Below, piece by piece: positions 43,121 through 56,179 of a stretch of DNA of 64,000 nucleotides. Location of the stretch: contig CM068379.1 in assembly GCA_034770075.1 (NCBI GenBank), positions 44,709,130 through 44,773,129 on the forward strand. Reading direction: 5' to 3'. This DNA is from Aralia elata (lineage: Eukaryota > Streptophyta > Magnoliopsida > Apiales > Araliaceae). Position 1 is the stretch's first letter, and each line of letters begins with the position of its first letter. The translations under genes were made by a program, and so were the position numbers. The notes under the pieces are model-generated. The model was not told where the DNA came from. It saw only the letters and a program-made list of their open reading frames with translations, and made no database searches.

Positions 43121-43641
43121 AACGCTAAATTTTGTTGTCCAATTACAAAGCGCCACTTGTCATAAATGACATAATTCAACCAATCAAAATATTTTATTTA
43201 ATTTGATAAATAAAATAAATTGTCATGTGCAACCAAAAATACCCATTTAATGAATTTTGATTGGTTTTTGGTTGGTAATTATCTTTATAAAATAGAGATA
43301 ATTATACAATAATAATTATCTTTATTTAAATAAAGTAGAGATATAGATAATTATAATTAAATTGATGATAATCTCTATCAAAATAAAATAGAGGTAATTA
43401 TAAATTGATAATTATCTTTATAAATAGAGGTAATTACAAGTTGATGATTACCTTTATGAAATAGAGATAATTATGAAATAATAATTATCTTTATTAAACA
43501 AGTAAAGATAATTATAAATTGGTAATTCTCTATTTAAGTAAAATAGAGATAATTATTATACCAAGTTCATTATTATATTTATCAAATAAATAAAATAAAG
43601 ATAATTAATATTCTCATAGAATATCTCATCAATGGAAAGCC

Positions 43642-43650
43642 TATAAATAG
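43642..43650 (+). promoter_or_regulatory. TATA box
   Basis: TATAAATAG preceded by AT-rich inverted motifs and followed about 30 bp later by ACATTTACAGAAGAGACAG, a plausible transcript start region. Confidence 0.55.
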
Positions 43651-43789
43651 AACCTTCTACGACATTTACAGAAGAGACAGCTCTAGAGATCAAGAGAGAC
43701 AACTCAAAAGATCAGGAGGAGATTCAAAAATTCTGCTAAAGACTCTGACGACCTAGAAGATCAAAGCTCTCTTGAAGATTCAAGATCAA

Positions 43790-44260
43790 AACATTATTCA
43801 GGATTCAACATCAAAGCCTCCTTGAAGATTCAAAATCTAAAGCCTTCTTGAAGATTTAAAACATCAAATCCTCTTTGAAGATTTAAGATCAAAAGCATTA
43901 TTAGGCCTTCTTAAATATTCAAAAAGAAGATTCAAGATCTAAAGCCTTCTTTAGTCCTTCTTGAGGATTCAAAATTTTAAAGCCTCCTTGAAGATTCAAG
44001 ATCTAAAGCCTTCTTTAAACCTTCTTGAATATTCAAAACATTAAAGCTCCCTTGAAGATTCAAGATCTAAAACCTTCTTTAGGCCTTTTTGAAGATTCAT
44101 AACTTAAAACCTTGAAGATTCAAGATCTAAAGCCGTATTAGGTCTTCTTAAAGATTCAAACCAAAGAACCTTTGAAGGTTCAAGATCTAAAGTTTTATTC
44201 AGGTCTTCTTGAATATTCAAAGTTACAAACTTTATTGAAGATCAAAACCTTCAAGACCTT
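43790..44260 (+). repeat. degenerate tandem repeat, period about 64 bp
   Basis: The phrase GAAGATTCAAGATCTAAAGC recurs about seven times. The clearest copies are about 64 bp apart, with CCTTCTTTAGGCCTTCTTGAAT and ATTCAAAA...TTAAAGCCTCC between. Copies vary in length and sequence. No ORF. Confidence 0.8.
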
Positions 44261-44337
44261 CAATCATTAAGTCAACATGATTTTAAATTCAGATCGGAAA
44301 TCTTGGCACGGATTCGGGATCAAGTTCGTGCAACCCC

Positions 44338-45747
44338 TGTAACGACCGAGAATTCTGAAATTGCCTTGTAATTCGAATTTTTGAATATTAATTAATATAT
44401 TATATTTTATTAATATTATTTTTGTGTTGTATGTTTAAAGGTTGTGTGACAACCTGGGTTCTGTGAATACATGAAATTTTATGTGTTATAATTTTGTTTA
44501 AGTGAATAATTGATTTCGCATAGCGTCGCTAAATCACTATTCACGGGAAACGTTTCCCGAGGCACTATTCATGCCAGATATTTTTGTGTCTTTTTTGATG
44601 TTGAATAATTTCATAAATACGTGTATGCGTACGAATAATTTTTTCAAGTGTCGGAAATTTTATTTGAGCTGATACGTGATTTTATCCGTATCCGAAATGT
44701 ATTAAATGGGTGTTCCGAATATTTAGACAAATCCCATAATAATTATTTTTACCCATCCCAATAATTATGGGAGTACCCATTTTAATTTTGGGTAGAGTTA
44801 TTTACCAGTTTTGGTACAAAAGTGGGAGTTTTCGGATATATTTTTGGTGTTTTCGGGTATTTATTTTGGCTTGTTAGTCCAAGAGGGAACCAATCCCTCA
44901 TTTTAGAGTAATTAGAATTGAGCAAGGAGGGAGGTTTCCGGCAAGCTCCTTGAGCAACCAACCCATTCCCATTTTTCTCCCAAATTTACTCCATTTCTCC
45001 CAAATCATTCAACCATTTCATTTCTCTCTTGTAATCCATCAGCTCCTCAGTCAAACCAATTTCAAATTCTGCAGAGAGAGAGAGAGAGAGCTCGCCGAAA
45101 AAAGAGAAGGAGGAAGAAGTCGCCGGAAGTCGCCGGAAAGAGAGAAGGAACTCGCCGGAAAAGAAAGGAGGAAGAAGAAGAAGGCACGGGTGGAGGAACC
45201 AAGCAAGAAGAACCCTCAAAATCAAGCCTAGTCGAGCTTCTTAACCTCTAGGAAGGATTTACAAAGGTAAAACATCAATCAAATCCATTCCATTCGATTT
45301 CTTGTTAAGATTTTTAAGTTTTTTTTAGTTTTGAGCTCTTAAACTTGTGGGTCAGATTTATTGCGATTCTTAGTGTTTTTGTTTGCTGTGGTTGTTTGTA
45401 AATGTTGTTAAGAGGTTATGTAAGCTATTAATAACATCAAAGTAGAACAAAAATGGAACAAATCCTTACCTTGGCTTAATGGAGCAAGAACAATGGACAA
45501 AACATGGACTTTGGACATTCGGACCATTTTAGAGGGTTGTAAAGCTATGATTTCGTGTTTGTTAATTTTGTTTGTGGTTATGGTATTGTAGTTCCATGGG
45601 TTACGAAGCTAACCCAGTTGGAATGGACCAAAAAGGAGTTAAAACGAATTCGTAGTAATGATTTTTGTAAAACTTGTCAAGAACTCGAAGAACAGAGTAT
45701 GAACATTGTACTTTGGCCTAAGCTTTGGCCATGTTAATGTTTACGGG
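44338..45747 (+). repeat. Tekay-like LTR B, 5' part, interrupted
   Basis: It starts TGTAACGACCGAGAATTCTG and aligns with the first 1.1 kb of LTR C (shared TCCCGAGGCACTATT and TTCCGAATATTTAGACAAATCC-type phrases, TTTTGGGTAGAGTTATTTACC). It has a (GA)n run near 45076 and GTCGCCGGA repeats near 45120-45160. It is cut at 45747 by element D (candidate TSD ACGGG, 45743-45747), and its remainder should lie right of the window. ORFs at 44950-45231 arise from the purine-rich transcript leader. Confidence 0.75.
44544..44559. repeat. perfect 16-bp palindrome
   Basis: CGGGAAACGTTTCCCG, perfectly self-complementary. LTR C has a degenerate version (CGGGACCCGCTTCCCG) at the same LTR position. Confidence 0.8.
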
Positions 45748-48564
45748 TGTGACGCCCCCAAATCCGGGTTATCTCAACTATACAGATTTAGTGCTCACTA
45801 TCCATACATAATCACTAACTACCCATAACAAAAGGTTTTAAGTAAAGCAAACTGAATAATAAGCAAAAGAAATATCTCCCATAAAAGGGTTACATAGCTT
45901 TTCAAAATAAGTCCCAGGTATTCTAACCTTTATTACATCTTTTAAACGCGGAAACATAAATAACTAATAGGTCTCAATTACACAGCCACATAAATAAAAA
46001 TAACAAGTCTTCACGTAATAGCAAATCATCGTCACTTGCTCATTTTTCCTTTTCCTTTGCTAGTAGACGGCTCATTCGTTGCCTCAGCTTTAGCTGCAAG
46101 GGTTTAGTATGCAAGGGTGAGCAAAATAAGTGCCCACCAAAATAACAATGAACACTTTTCAAATAATCTAATTTGTATGGTATAACTTTTCTGCTGAATG
46201 ATAATTAGGAATGGAAACGTCTGAAAGCTCAATAGAACATAAATAGAACTTCAAGATATATTGAGAGTGATATACTGAGGGTCACAAGACCTCGAACCAT
46301 GTCCTAGGTTAACAGATAAGTTTGTTGTAACCTTTAACAGTTTAATAAACTATGACTGGACTATTCATCTCGTACTTAGGGTGATCAGCCCGTTGTACAA
46401 TGTATTGTGCACAACCATTCAACGCTTTTGCGTAAGTATTCCCCTATACTAGGGTTGTTCTTCTCAGTTTTTTTTGTAATCTAAGGATTCAGTTCAACAA
46501 AATAGAATTTATACAACTTAGATTATGATCAAAGATCAACAACAGTGATATACAATGATATAGATTTTGTATATCCAAGATATTAGAATAATGACTTTAA
46601 TTAGCTTGAGTTTTAAATAACAAGAATCCAAAATCAGAAGTTTAAGGCATGCCATAATAACTTGCTAAATGAGAAAGTAGGATTTAGAAGCTTGCATAAA
46701 CTGAAATCGTGGTAAGATAAAGAAGCATGCGTTAAGTAAATTTAAGATTGGAAACATGTTTAATGTAAAAGAGTTGAGAATAAGAAACTTGCCTCGTGCG
46801 TAGTTTTCCTAATTACAAACCACGTACAATAAACAACCTACATATACTGTTTGTATAGCAATAAAAATGATTAGTTGCAATACTCACGTACATTAACACT
46901 CCAATCCTCATCCCAATTTTCAATTGATTTCTGATTATCAATCCAATTTCAGAAGCTACAAGCTTAGTTACAACAATATTACACTTTAAGAATTTCTAAA
47001 ACTTATCTTCAAGTTAAGGTATATTAACTTTATATTCTAATCATTCTCAAGTATACGCTTAGAATCTATCTTAACATCTGGGTATTCATACAATACATCA
47101 ATTTAAGTTTTAATCTTGCATAGGGTAACATATCAGAAGAAAAAGAATTAAATAACAATAAAAATTTTATTCTCTGCAATTCCCGCCGGGGCGAGAAAAT
47201 TACAGCACAAAACGCTCGTCGGGGCGAGCTCTCGCCGGGGCGAGAAACTTAGCCCAGCGAGCTCGCCGGGGCGGGGAAATATAGCCTAATGATCTCGCCG
47301 AGGCGAGACCCCTGAATTCCAGTTTCTGCAGCTTTGCGAACTGCAGAACTCCAACCCAAAAAACACAAATCTTCAAGCATCAAGACACCAAATTTAGCAT
47401 ACCCAAATATCTTAAACCTCTTATAAACAATATTAAGCATCCATATAATGATTCTAACCACCTAAAACAACAAAACAACAAAACCCAAAGGATTTAAATC
47501 ATTTTTTTCCTTAGTTTTTTCCAAAACTCATATATTAAGTGAATCAACTCACCTTTTACACAATTTCTAACCAACTCAAACCACATTACCTGCCTTGATT
47601 TCGTTTTTAAAAGTAATATTATAAACAACTCTCAATTTACAGATAAATACATGATTAAATCATCAATTTTTAACCCAAAGTAAACCCAAAACATATATAT
47701 TCCTCAAGAATACAAATTCCCAATTTAAAACTTGCTTTACAACAATCTAGTTTCTGGAAATCATTGGTAACTTACATATGATGAATTATAAATACCTTAA
47801 AACATACATATATAGCAATCATTCACAATTCATCCATTAAGAATCCTAATTTACAAAACTCAAGAACACAAAAATTAAGAACAAAAGGGTTAAATTATAC
47901 CTTAAATTCTTGTTTTGTGCTTGTGAAGACAATGAGAAGATGATTGAAATTGCTCTAACAAACCTCCTTAATCCACAACTCTTCCCTCTTTCAATTTCCT
48001 CAAAAAACTTGATCTCTCCTCTCAACACACTGATACATGCTCTTGGCCATATAAAATACGTAAAAAAAAACTAGTATGGGTTATCAGTTAAACAAAACCA
48101 AAAGGTTTTGTCAGTTCAATAAATCAAAGGCCACAAGGCCATGTTTGTTAAAACTAACCTAGAAATTACTAAATTATTATTATATTTTCTTATTATAAAG
48201 TCACATGTCACACAACTTTAAATTCTAATTAAACTTAATTATTATTAAATCTAATTTAAACTTTATAAACAAAATTATTCTAAGTTTATTTAATAAATTT
48301 TACTTAATAAATCACTTTGTTACCAAATCATTCTAATTTAATTATTTTAATTAAATTAGAGTATTACTAACTAGTGTAATAAAATCGCATACTAAAATAT
48401 AAATTATCTAACATAACTTTAACCATCATATTCACACATAATTAAACTATTATGTAGTAATCCTCATGATTTATTTATTCATTTTACTCCATAAATAAAT
48501 CAGTTAAAATATTTATTAACGCAATAAATATTTTAAATTATTTACAAAATTCACAATCATTACA
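45748..48564 (-). repeat. 3' LTR of element D
   Basis: 2817 bp. On the plus strand it begins TGTGACGCCCCCAAATCC and ends CAATCATTACA. On the minus strand it runs TGTAATGATTG to GGGGGCGTCACA, as in element 1 (2889 bp). Confidence 0.9.
47182..47307. repeat. CTCGCCGGGGCGAG palindrome cluster in element D LTR
   Basis: About five copies in the reverse orientation to the element 1 cluster, with single changes (CTCGTCGGGGCGAG, CTCGCCGAGGCGAG, CTCGCCGGGGCGGG). They are in the matching position of the LTR. Confidence 0.85.
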
Positions 48565-48655
48565 TCCTTCCCTCCTTACAAGGATTCTATCCTCAGAATC
48601 ACAACGCTATCGCTACATCCTTCCCTCCTTACAAGGATTCTATCCTCAGAATCAT
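48565..48655 (-). other. duplicated polypurine tract of element D
   Basis: The 39-bp unit CATCCTTCCCTCCTTACAAG...CCTCAGAATCA occurs twice (about 48563-48601 and 48615-48653). It corresponds to the duplicated unit at 286-395 in element 1. Confidence 0.85.
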
Positions 48656-48665
48656 AGAAGTAGGA

Positions 48666-50207
48666 CTAAACAAACAACTTAGGATAATTCTTCATTATTT
48701 CAGCTTCGAGTTCCCACGTAGCTTCATCAACATTGTGGTTCCTCCATAGAACCTTAACAGAAGGTATCACTTTATTCCTGAGAGCCTGTTCTTTCCTGTC
48801 TACTATCTGAAGTGGAACCTCCTCGTAAGTTAAGTCTTTCTCGCACTGTATAGGTTCATATTTTATCACATGTTTATAGTCTGGCTTATAAGGCCTTAAA
48901 ACAGATACATAGAAAACATTGTGGATATGTACCAGCTCTGGAGGTAGAGCTACTTCATAAGCCACCTCACCAACTCGCCGTAGAACTTCAAAAGGTCCAA
49001 TAAATCTGGGACTAAGCTTACCCTTCTTGCCAAAACGAATTTTTCCTTTCCAGGGTGAAACTTTCAGAAACACGAAGCTTCCCACCTCAAATTCTCATTT
49101 CTGACGATGTTGATCCACATACTTTTTCTGTCTGTCTTGAGCAGCTAATAGTCACGCTCTTATAACTTTCACGATCTCCGCTGTTTGGTGTACTAATTCC
49201 GGTCCTAGAAGTTGCCTTTCACCAACCTCGTCCTAACATAGTAGAGTTCGACATTTTCGTCCGTACAACTCTTCGTATGGTGGTATGCCAATACTTGCGT
49301 GGTAACTGTTGTTGTAAGCAAACTCGACCAATGGTAGGTGGTCATCCTAGCTTCTTTTGAAATCCATGACACAGGCGTGTAACATATCCTCCAAAGTTTG
49401 AATCGTTTTTTCGCTCTGACCATCAGTTTGAGGATGATACGCAGTGCTCATTCTCAACTGTGTTCCCAAGCATTCCTGTAGATGCTTCCAAAAATTTGAC
49501 GTAAATCTCGGATCTCGATCAGACACAATAGACACAGGGACACCATGTCGTGAAATAATTTCCTTGATGTATAATTTTTCCAACTGGTCCAGATTGAATC
49601 TAATCTTTATTGGTAAGAAATGCGCTGATTTCATTAGTCTGTCTACAATTACCCAAATCGCATCAAAACTTTTCAGTGTATTCGGTAAGCCTACCACAAA
49701 ATCCATTGTTATGTGTTCCCACTTCCATTCTGGTATTTCTAACGGCTGCAACAAACCACTTGGTCTCTGATGTTCGGCTTTCACTTTCTGGCATGTCAAA
49801 CATCTGGCAACACATTCTGCCACATCACGCTTCATTCCTGACCACCAATAATGCTGTCGAAGATCCTGATACATTTTTGTACTCCCTGGGTGAACTGAGT
49901 AACGTGTATTGTGAGCTTCGTCTAAAATCTCTCTTCTAACATCTTGTACCAATGGAACCCAAATTTGATGCTCAAATCTGAGTAATCCCTCGGCATCAAT
50001 ACTGAACTTTCCACCTTGTTCCTCAGAGACTTCCTTCTTAATCTTCTCACACTCCGCATTTTGAAGTTGAACTTCTTTGATTCGGTTTAGTAATATCGGA
50101 CGAACCTCTACCTGAAATAACTTCTCCTTTGATTCATGCCGACATTTCACTTCTAATTCCAACTTTGCCATTTGTTTAACAAGTTCCTCCTGAGCAGTCA
50201 ATAACAT
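48666..50207 (-). pseudogene. element D integrase and chromodomain, with stops
   Basis: The frame from 50207 has the H2C2 finger (HPGSTKMYQDLRQHYWW, CLTCQKVKAEHQ) and the catalytic core (MDFVVGLP, IVSDRDPRFTS, HPQTDGQSEKTIQ: D, D and E all present). It stops at TAG 49347 (a Trp codon in relatives). It then continues in the same frame through further stops near 49231 and 49098 to the segment 48666-49085, which holds the GPF-like tail (SPRFIGPFEVLRRVGEVAYEVALPP) and the chromodomain (SVKVLWRNHNVDEATWELEAE). All breaks here are nonsense changes, two of them TGG to TAG. Confidence 0.88.
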
Positions 50208-51147
50208 AAGTTTCTCCCAACCCCTTCCTGCTTAATGCATCAGCAACGACATTCGCCTTTCCTGGATGATAGAGAATTTCGCAGTCGTAATCCTTAATCA
50301 GTTCTAACCATCGCCTCTGTCGCATGTTGAGGTCCTTCTGTGTAAAAATGTCCTTGAGGCTCTTATGATCCGTGTAGATCTCACACTTCTCACCATAAAG
50401 GTAGTGCCTCCAAATCTTCAGAGCAAATACCACCACTGCCAATTCTAAATCATGCGTTGGGTATCCCTTCTCGTAATCTTTCAGTTGTCGTGAAACGTAT
50501 GCAATAACCTTGTCGTTCTGCATAAGCACACAGCCAAGGCCCTTATACGACGCGTCACTGTAAACCACAAAATTTTCGGTACTATTTGGCAAAGATAATA
50601 CAGGCGCCACACTTAACCTCTTCTTTAGTTCCTGAAAACTTTCCTCGCACTTCTCCGTCCAGACAAACTTAACCGCTTTCCTAGTCAAATTTGTCAACGG
50701 AGTGGCGATTATAAAAAAATCCTGTATAAACCGCCGATAATATCCTGCCAAACCTAAGAAACTCCTCACTTCAGACGGTGTCTTCGGTTGCTCCCAATTT
50801 AATACAGCTTCCACTTTAGCCGGATCAACCGAAATCCCATAATTATCAATTACATGTCCAAGAAATTGAACACGATCCAACCAAAACTCACATTTTGAAA
50901 ATTTTTCATAAAGCTACTCTTTCCGTAATGTCTCTAAAGTTTGTCTCAGATGCTCCACATGGTCTTCTCGTGATTTAGAATACACCAAAATGTCGTCGAT
51001 AAACACCACCACAAACTTGTCTAGAAACGGTTTAAACACCCTGTTCATTAAGTCCATGAATGCCGCAGGTGTATTCGTTAGACCAAATGACATGACCAGG
51101 AACTCGTAGTGACCATAACGAGTTCTGAACGCCGTCATCGGAACAGC
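50176..51147 (-). pseudogene. element D reverse transcriptase (3' half) and RNase H
   Basis: It opens at the C insertion point with TAFRTRYGHYEFLVMSFGLTNTP and the catalytic FVVVFIDDILVYSKS. A single TAG at about 50911 (Gln in relatives) splits it. Then come KCEFWLDRVQFLGHVID, the thumb, and the RNase H with VVYSDASYKGLGCVLMQ, ELAVVVFALKIWRHYLYG, YTDHKSLKDIF and GKANVVADALSRK. Near 50190 a one-base shift moves the sequence into the integrase frame. The N-terminal half of RT is missing from the window because element C is inserted there. Confidence 0.88.
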
Positions 51148-54100
51148 TGTAACGATCGGGAATTTTAGATTTCCTTGTAACCCGAGTTATGTATGAATAA
51201 AATGAATTTTTATTATTTTTTGTATTTATATTAATCTATATTACGTGTTTAGCGTTGTGTTACAGGCTAGAAAATGTGCATATGTTAAATTTTATGTGTT
51301 GTTGTGTCGTTAGAGTGAATAAATCGATTTTGCGAAAATTCATAAAATCACTATTAGCGGGACCCGCTTCCCGAGGCACTATTTACACTCGAACTTTTTC
51401 GTCTATTTCAATTTTTATTAATTTAGAGGAGGCATATATGCGGAGGAATAATTTTTCCAAGTGTCAGAAATTTCATTGGAGCTGATACGTGATTTAATCC
51501 ATATCCGAAATGTATAGTATGGGTGTTCCGAATAAATGGACAAATCCCATAATAAATATTTTTACGTGTCCCAATAATTTATGGGAGTACCCATTTTAAT
51601 TTTGGGTAGAGTTATTTACCAAATTTGGTGCAAAAGTGGGAATATTCGGGTATATTTATCTGTGTATTCGAATTAATTGGTGAGACATTTAAGCCTCAAA
51701 CCAATTGGGGGAGGCCACGTGTATATTGAGAGCCAATTGAGGGAAAGGAATAAACACGCACAGTACACCATACATGGGGCTGTTAACTACACCAACACTT
51801 GGCTCGGGTAACACATTTTTTGTTTGCATACCCATACATTCTATCTCCTCCCGAAGCACTCCTCTTATTCTCCCCTCAGCTCATTCTCCTCCTCCATTCA
51901 AGCCATACTAAACTGTTAGCAACTTCAGAGAGAGAGAGAGAGTTATTTTTCTTTTAGCTAAGCAAAAAGCTTACTGCATCTAGAAGGAGAGTAAGTGTGT
52001 GTGTGCGGTAAGGACGTAAAAACTCAAGCAAGGAGAAGAGGAAAGGAAGTATCAGCAGAAACGAGCAAGGAGAAGAGCAACCTAGCAAGTCATCTCAACC
52101 TACCCAAAGCCAACAAGAAGAGGTATACAAGCCTCATCCCTTCCCTTTTTCCATTGTTAGTTACAATTGTGGTTCTTGAGCTCAAACCGATGAATTTGAG
52201 CCCTCCTTGAGATATTTGTTGCACTGTTGGTTATAGTTCCTTATGAACGTTGTTAAGAAGCTTTATAAACCATTAATACCTTGATCAAAGTGAAACAAAA
52301 ACAAAGAATGATTCGGACCCAAGCTTAAGGAGGAAGACAATGGACTGTTTGGACCTTTGGACGATTAGAGGACAATAAAGCCTTGATGTTGTGATTATTT
52401 TGATTGTTTGTTGTTGGAATATTGTACTTCTATCAGTTGTGAAGATATCCCAATTTGAATGAATCAAAATGATGCTAAAATGAAGTCACAGTTGCCATTT
52501 GTGTGAGATATTTCATGGTTGCAAAAAACAGAGCATGCAGTTTATGTTTAAGCTCAGGATTTAGTCATGTTAGTGATTATAGGTCGTCCTGAATTTGTGA
52601 TATGTTGTGGCCTCATGTCTTGGGAATCCATAGAATTTGTAAGGGATCAAATTGATCGAGTATAGGAAGAGTTATAGCAGCTGGAGCGAGGCGAGGTGAC
52701 TGTGTCGCGGTTCTGCAGGAACTGTAGTTCGCTACTGCAACTGCTACTGCATGGCGCCTGGTCCAGGTTGGGTCAGGCTGGACCGGGTTGGGTCAGGTCG
52801 GACCGGGTTAGGCCGGATCGGGTCGGACCCAATAAATTTTTCCCGCGAGTCTAAAACTTATATTTTTGTACAAAATGATTAGAAACGCTTATATCTTGTT
52901 AAAGCTCTATGTGCTTAATTTATACCCGTGTCAACCAAAGTGATGTTGTCTCAAGGCGTAAATTGAATAAACTGATTGCAAATTACGCTTGGTTTTGATG
53001 ATGGGATGACTATATTGAACCTAGTCCTCACATGACTAATATTATGATGATTTTAATGAACTGTAGGGTATTATTTTTTGAAGGGCGATTAACGTTAAGA
53101 TTTTAACGCACGCGCAAGGCAAGTTCCTTATTCAACCCTTATTTAATTGTGCGAGTTTTTCCTTAACTCATTTATCTATTGAGCACGTCTCCTATCTTAT
53201 TCAAGTAATTATTATGCAAGTTTACTTACCCTACCCAAAATTATATTTGAGCAAATATTATTTATTGAGCAAGCTTGTTGAGTTTCTTGACTCCCGTTCA
53301 AATTACTTAACAAATTAGCAATTAGTGTGCTAATATTCATACTTTTATTCAAGTATTGCAATGAAAGCCCATTTCATGCAATATTATATATTGTGTGATT
53401 CCAAAGATTAAGAATTGTTATTCATTCAAGATATTATTGATGCTATTGTTCATGTTGATGAACCTTAAAATCCTTTACTCCATAAACTCTTTGAAAGCTA
53501 TGTCAAAGCTAATTGTTCCACCTAGACACTTATTGATTTGTTTATTGAAGTGAGGTTAAGTCCTCCAACTATAATTGTTGTTAAGTAAAACTGTCCGATC
53601 AAATTATTTTGGTCCGGACTCCCGTGTAAAGCTGAGAAGAACAACCCTCATAGCAGGGGAAATGGTATAAACGTCGGGGAACCAACACGCGCGTAAATGG
53701 AAAAAGTAAGGCTTATGCATAACGCTAGGTATTTTAGGCTGATCACCTATTGTACCAGTTTTGTGGATTATTGGATGAATTTCCAGTAATTCTAGAATAG
53801 AGTTCTGTGCCTTGGTGCACCCTCAGTATTGAATAGTTCCCTTCTTCGGGAAACTTTAAAATCCTTGGATACTTCAGAAATCCTTCGGTCTATAGCGACC
53901 ACTATAACGGTGATAAAAAGAAGTTGTTTATTTCCTTGACTTAGATAAATTTTTACTCTTGTGAGCTATAAAGTTATTCATGTGATTATTCATTGCTATT
54001 ATACTTGTGGGACAAATTTGTTGCTCACCCCTTGCTTTCCTTAAAAACATTTCAGTTAGTGCGGCACGTGGCGAGAGCTCAGGAAAAGATAAGGGAAAGG

Positions 54101-54374
54101 GGAAAGCTACGGTGTAGTTGTAATTTGTTGTTCTAGAATTACCGTTTGTATTAAGACTTATTAATTGACGTCGTGTATTAAGACATATTTACCCTTATGT
54201 ATTATGTTATATTTTGTTGTAGCCTTGGTTTCGAGACTTGGGACAGGGTTATTTATGTTATATCAATGTAAATATTCCTTTATTCCGCTATAAGTTATCG
54301 ATTGTATAATTCTTGTGTTAGATAGTGACGAACCAGGTCCGTGGCTCAGGTGACCCGGATTTGGGGGCGTCACA
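51148..54374 (+). repeat. 5' LTR of element C
   Basis: 3227 bp, TGTAACGATCGGGAATTTTAG to GGGGGCGTCACA. It has a (GA)n run near 51927, a purine-rich leader after it, and a GC-rich patch at 52680-52850 with repeats of GGTTGGGTCAGG and GGACCGGGTT. It lacks the CTCGCC palindromes of element 1. Confidence 0.88.
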
Positions 54375-54377
54375 GGT

Positions 54378-54389
54378 TGGTATCAGAGC
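54378..54389 (+). other. primer binding site of element C
   Basis: TGGTATCAGAGC, three bases after the LTR end, matching plant initiator tRNA-Met. Confidence 0.93.
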
Positions 54390-56179
54390 CTTAGGTTATA
54401 AACCTTTAGAGTGAGGTCTTTAGGCTATAACCTTAGTAAATATATAGGGAATAAGAGTAAACAAGGCTCATGTAGAGTTTTACGTGACGAAGACTTGCCT
54501 TAGAGAGTCTGTAGTGTTATGAAATATATCTTCATTCTATACAATGAACTTATATTTTGTTGAGAGATGCTAATAGAAGTTTGCTTGTTTGTGGTTGTGC
54601 TTGTAGGATGTCAAACACAGGAGAACCTAGCAGAGTCGCAGAGGAGGAGCCGCATGACATCCATGTGGTGTCCGAGACACTCCTAATGGTTGAGCCTACT
54701 CTAGCTATTGCCCCAGTTGAGGAGGAACCCGAGTTGGAATCCGACCCGGATGAGGACCCGGAGGAGGACCCCGAAGAGGATTTGGAGGAGGTGCCCCCTG
54801 TGACGCCCCCAAATCTCTACACTCCCCTGTAGCAGATCTGGTGCTCACGCGGAACTATACAACTATAAATATTCAATAAAATATGACTTCTATCTATCCA
54901 AGGTTCACAGTATCCCATAACAGATAATAATTCTCGTCAGAACGTTATCCGTGTTTGGATACCCTCACTTGGATGTACAGATTCATATCTTGTGGATATC
55001 TCTTTCATATCAATATTCCCTATCTATCTGACATTCACAGTATTAATGATAAGATTATCCATAGAACTGAGGGGCGCATTCCGGTAAAGATGGCACCTTA
55101 CCGGCGCTCATTAAGTGTAACCCCAGAGCTTATAGGACTCTCAACATCATTTAAATACCCTCATTCAGATGTATAGTTCATATAGACACTGTATTTAACT
55201 TAGTACAACTATTCTAAAGAATTTAAAGATCAGAGTATAACGCATTCTATAACATAAAGGATCATAATATATTACATAACGTTTTGTTCGGTTACATCAT
55301 TCGTTATACTAAGTTATTACAACAACAAGTCTTTAAAAAGACTTAAAGTATACAACAATAAACATTAAAGCTAATAAGCATGGCTTTTCCCCTTGTTAGT
55401 CCCAGACGTGCCAGGGATATCATTTATAGCTGCAAAAGAAGATATGCGCAAGAATGAGCTACAAATGCTCAGCAAGTTCATTTAAATATGTAAACACCAT
55501 GTGTTTGATTTGAAAGATGTCAATGATGTATACTGAGGGTTCTGTACATGAACCATATATTTCATTTAGTTCTATCAGTCTTTAATGACTTAGAACCATT
55601 TGAGTTTTGGATATCTGGTAGGTGATCAGCCTCACCAATATCCTAGGAGTATGCATATCATCCTACCAATTTATGTTGATATATTATCAACTGTTCGTCA
55701 CCTTATATTAAGGGAATTTCGTCACCTTATTTTAAGGGAAAATTTCGGGTTCACCTTACATCAAGGTGTTCCATTTCTCAGTATCAGATGTCGTACCAAA
55801 CAATTTGGCTTGACACAACAATTTAAGCTCGAACAATAATATATGAATAATAATTCATTTCTTAAGTTATGCTGAACAAGAAGCAATAACTTCACAATAA
55901 TTGATAGCAAGATGTATAATACTTGCTTATTATAAATTGAGAAAGGTTAGGACACTTGCCTTAGCGTAGCTCACTATAATTTTAGTACAAGCGGTCAACG
56001 CACGTAGTCTACGTATACCAATGATAAGCGTTAGCACGTATATAAACATGTATCACGCTAATCTAAACAAGTTTCATTAAGGTTCGACGTTGATTCGGTA
56101 TCTCGGTCGCATCCTTAATGGCTAAACACATAGATTGTTCGATAAAACTTCATTTGGAAGTCTAATTATTAGTCTAAAT

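Larger units (their letters stand above)
43121..44337 (+). mobile_element. probable LTR fragment with promoter and repeated leader
   Basis: It begins near TGTTGTAGAACGC and is followed by an AT-rich block with many ATAATTATCTTTATTAAAATAGAGATAATTAT-type inverted motifs (43280-43610). A TATAAATAG box lies at 43642, and beyond it is a purine/pyrimidine-mixed, repeat-built transcript-like leader. It stops at ACCCC (44333-44337), where LTR B begins. The layout of enhancer-like repeats, TATA box and repeated leader is that of an LTR, but its partner and family are not seen. Confidence 0.45.
45748..51147 (-). mobile_element. Tekay/Del-like chromovirus D (3' part, minus strand)
   Basis: 3' LTR, duplicated PPT and the pol region from chromodomain back to mid-RT are present. 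The upstream half of pol, gag and the 5' LTR are displaced beyond the window by the insertion of element C at 51148 (candidate TSD ACAGC, 51143-51147). Same family as element 1. Pol holds several stops and a frameshift. Confidence 0.9.

Noticed and set aside
44950..45231. Arg/Glu/Lys-rich ORF in LTR B
   Set aside because: It arises from a GA microsatellite and purine-rich leader. The corresponding part of LTR C has a different ORF with no similarity.
52680..52850. GC-rich island in LTR C as a possible CpG-island promoter of a host gene
   Set aside because: It consists of short GGTTGGGTCAGG/GGACCGGG repeats inside the LTR, and no downstream host gene exists.
54557..54607. Upstream ATG (54557) as start of the coiled-coil ORF
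   Set aside because: The ATG at 54608 directly precedes the conserved-looking acidic domain. The extra 17 residues (LRDANRSLLVCGCACR) look like leader sequence.
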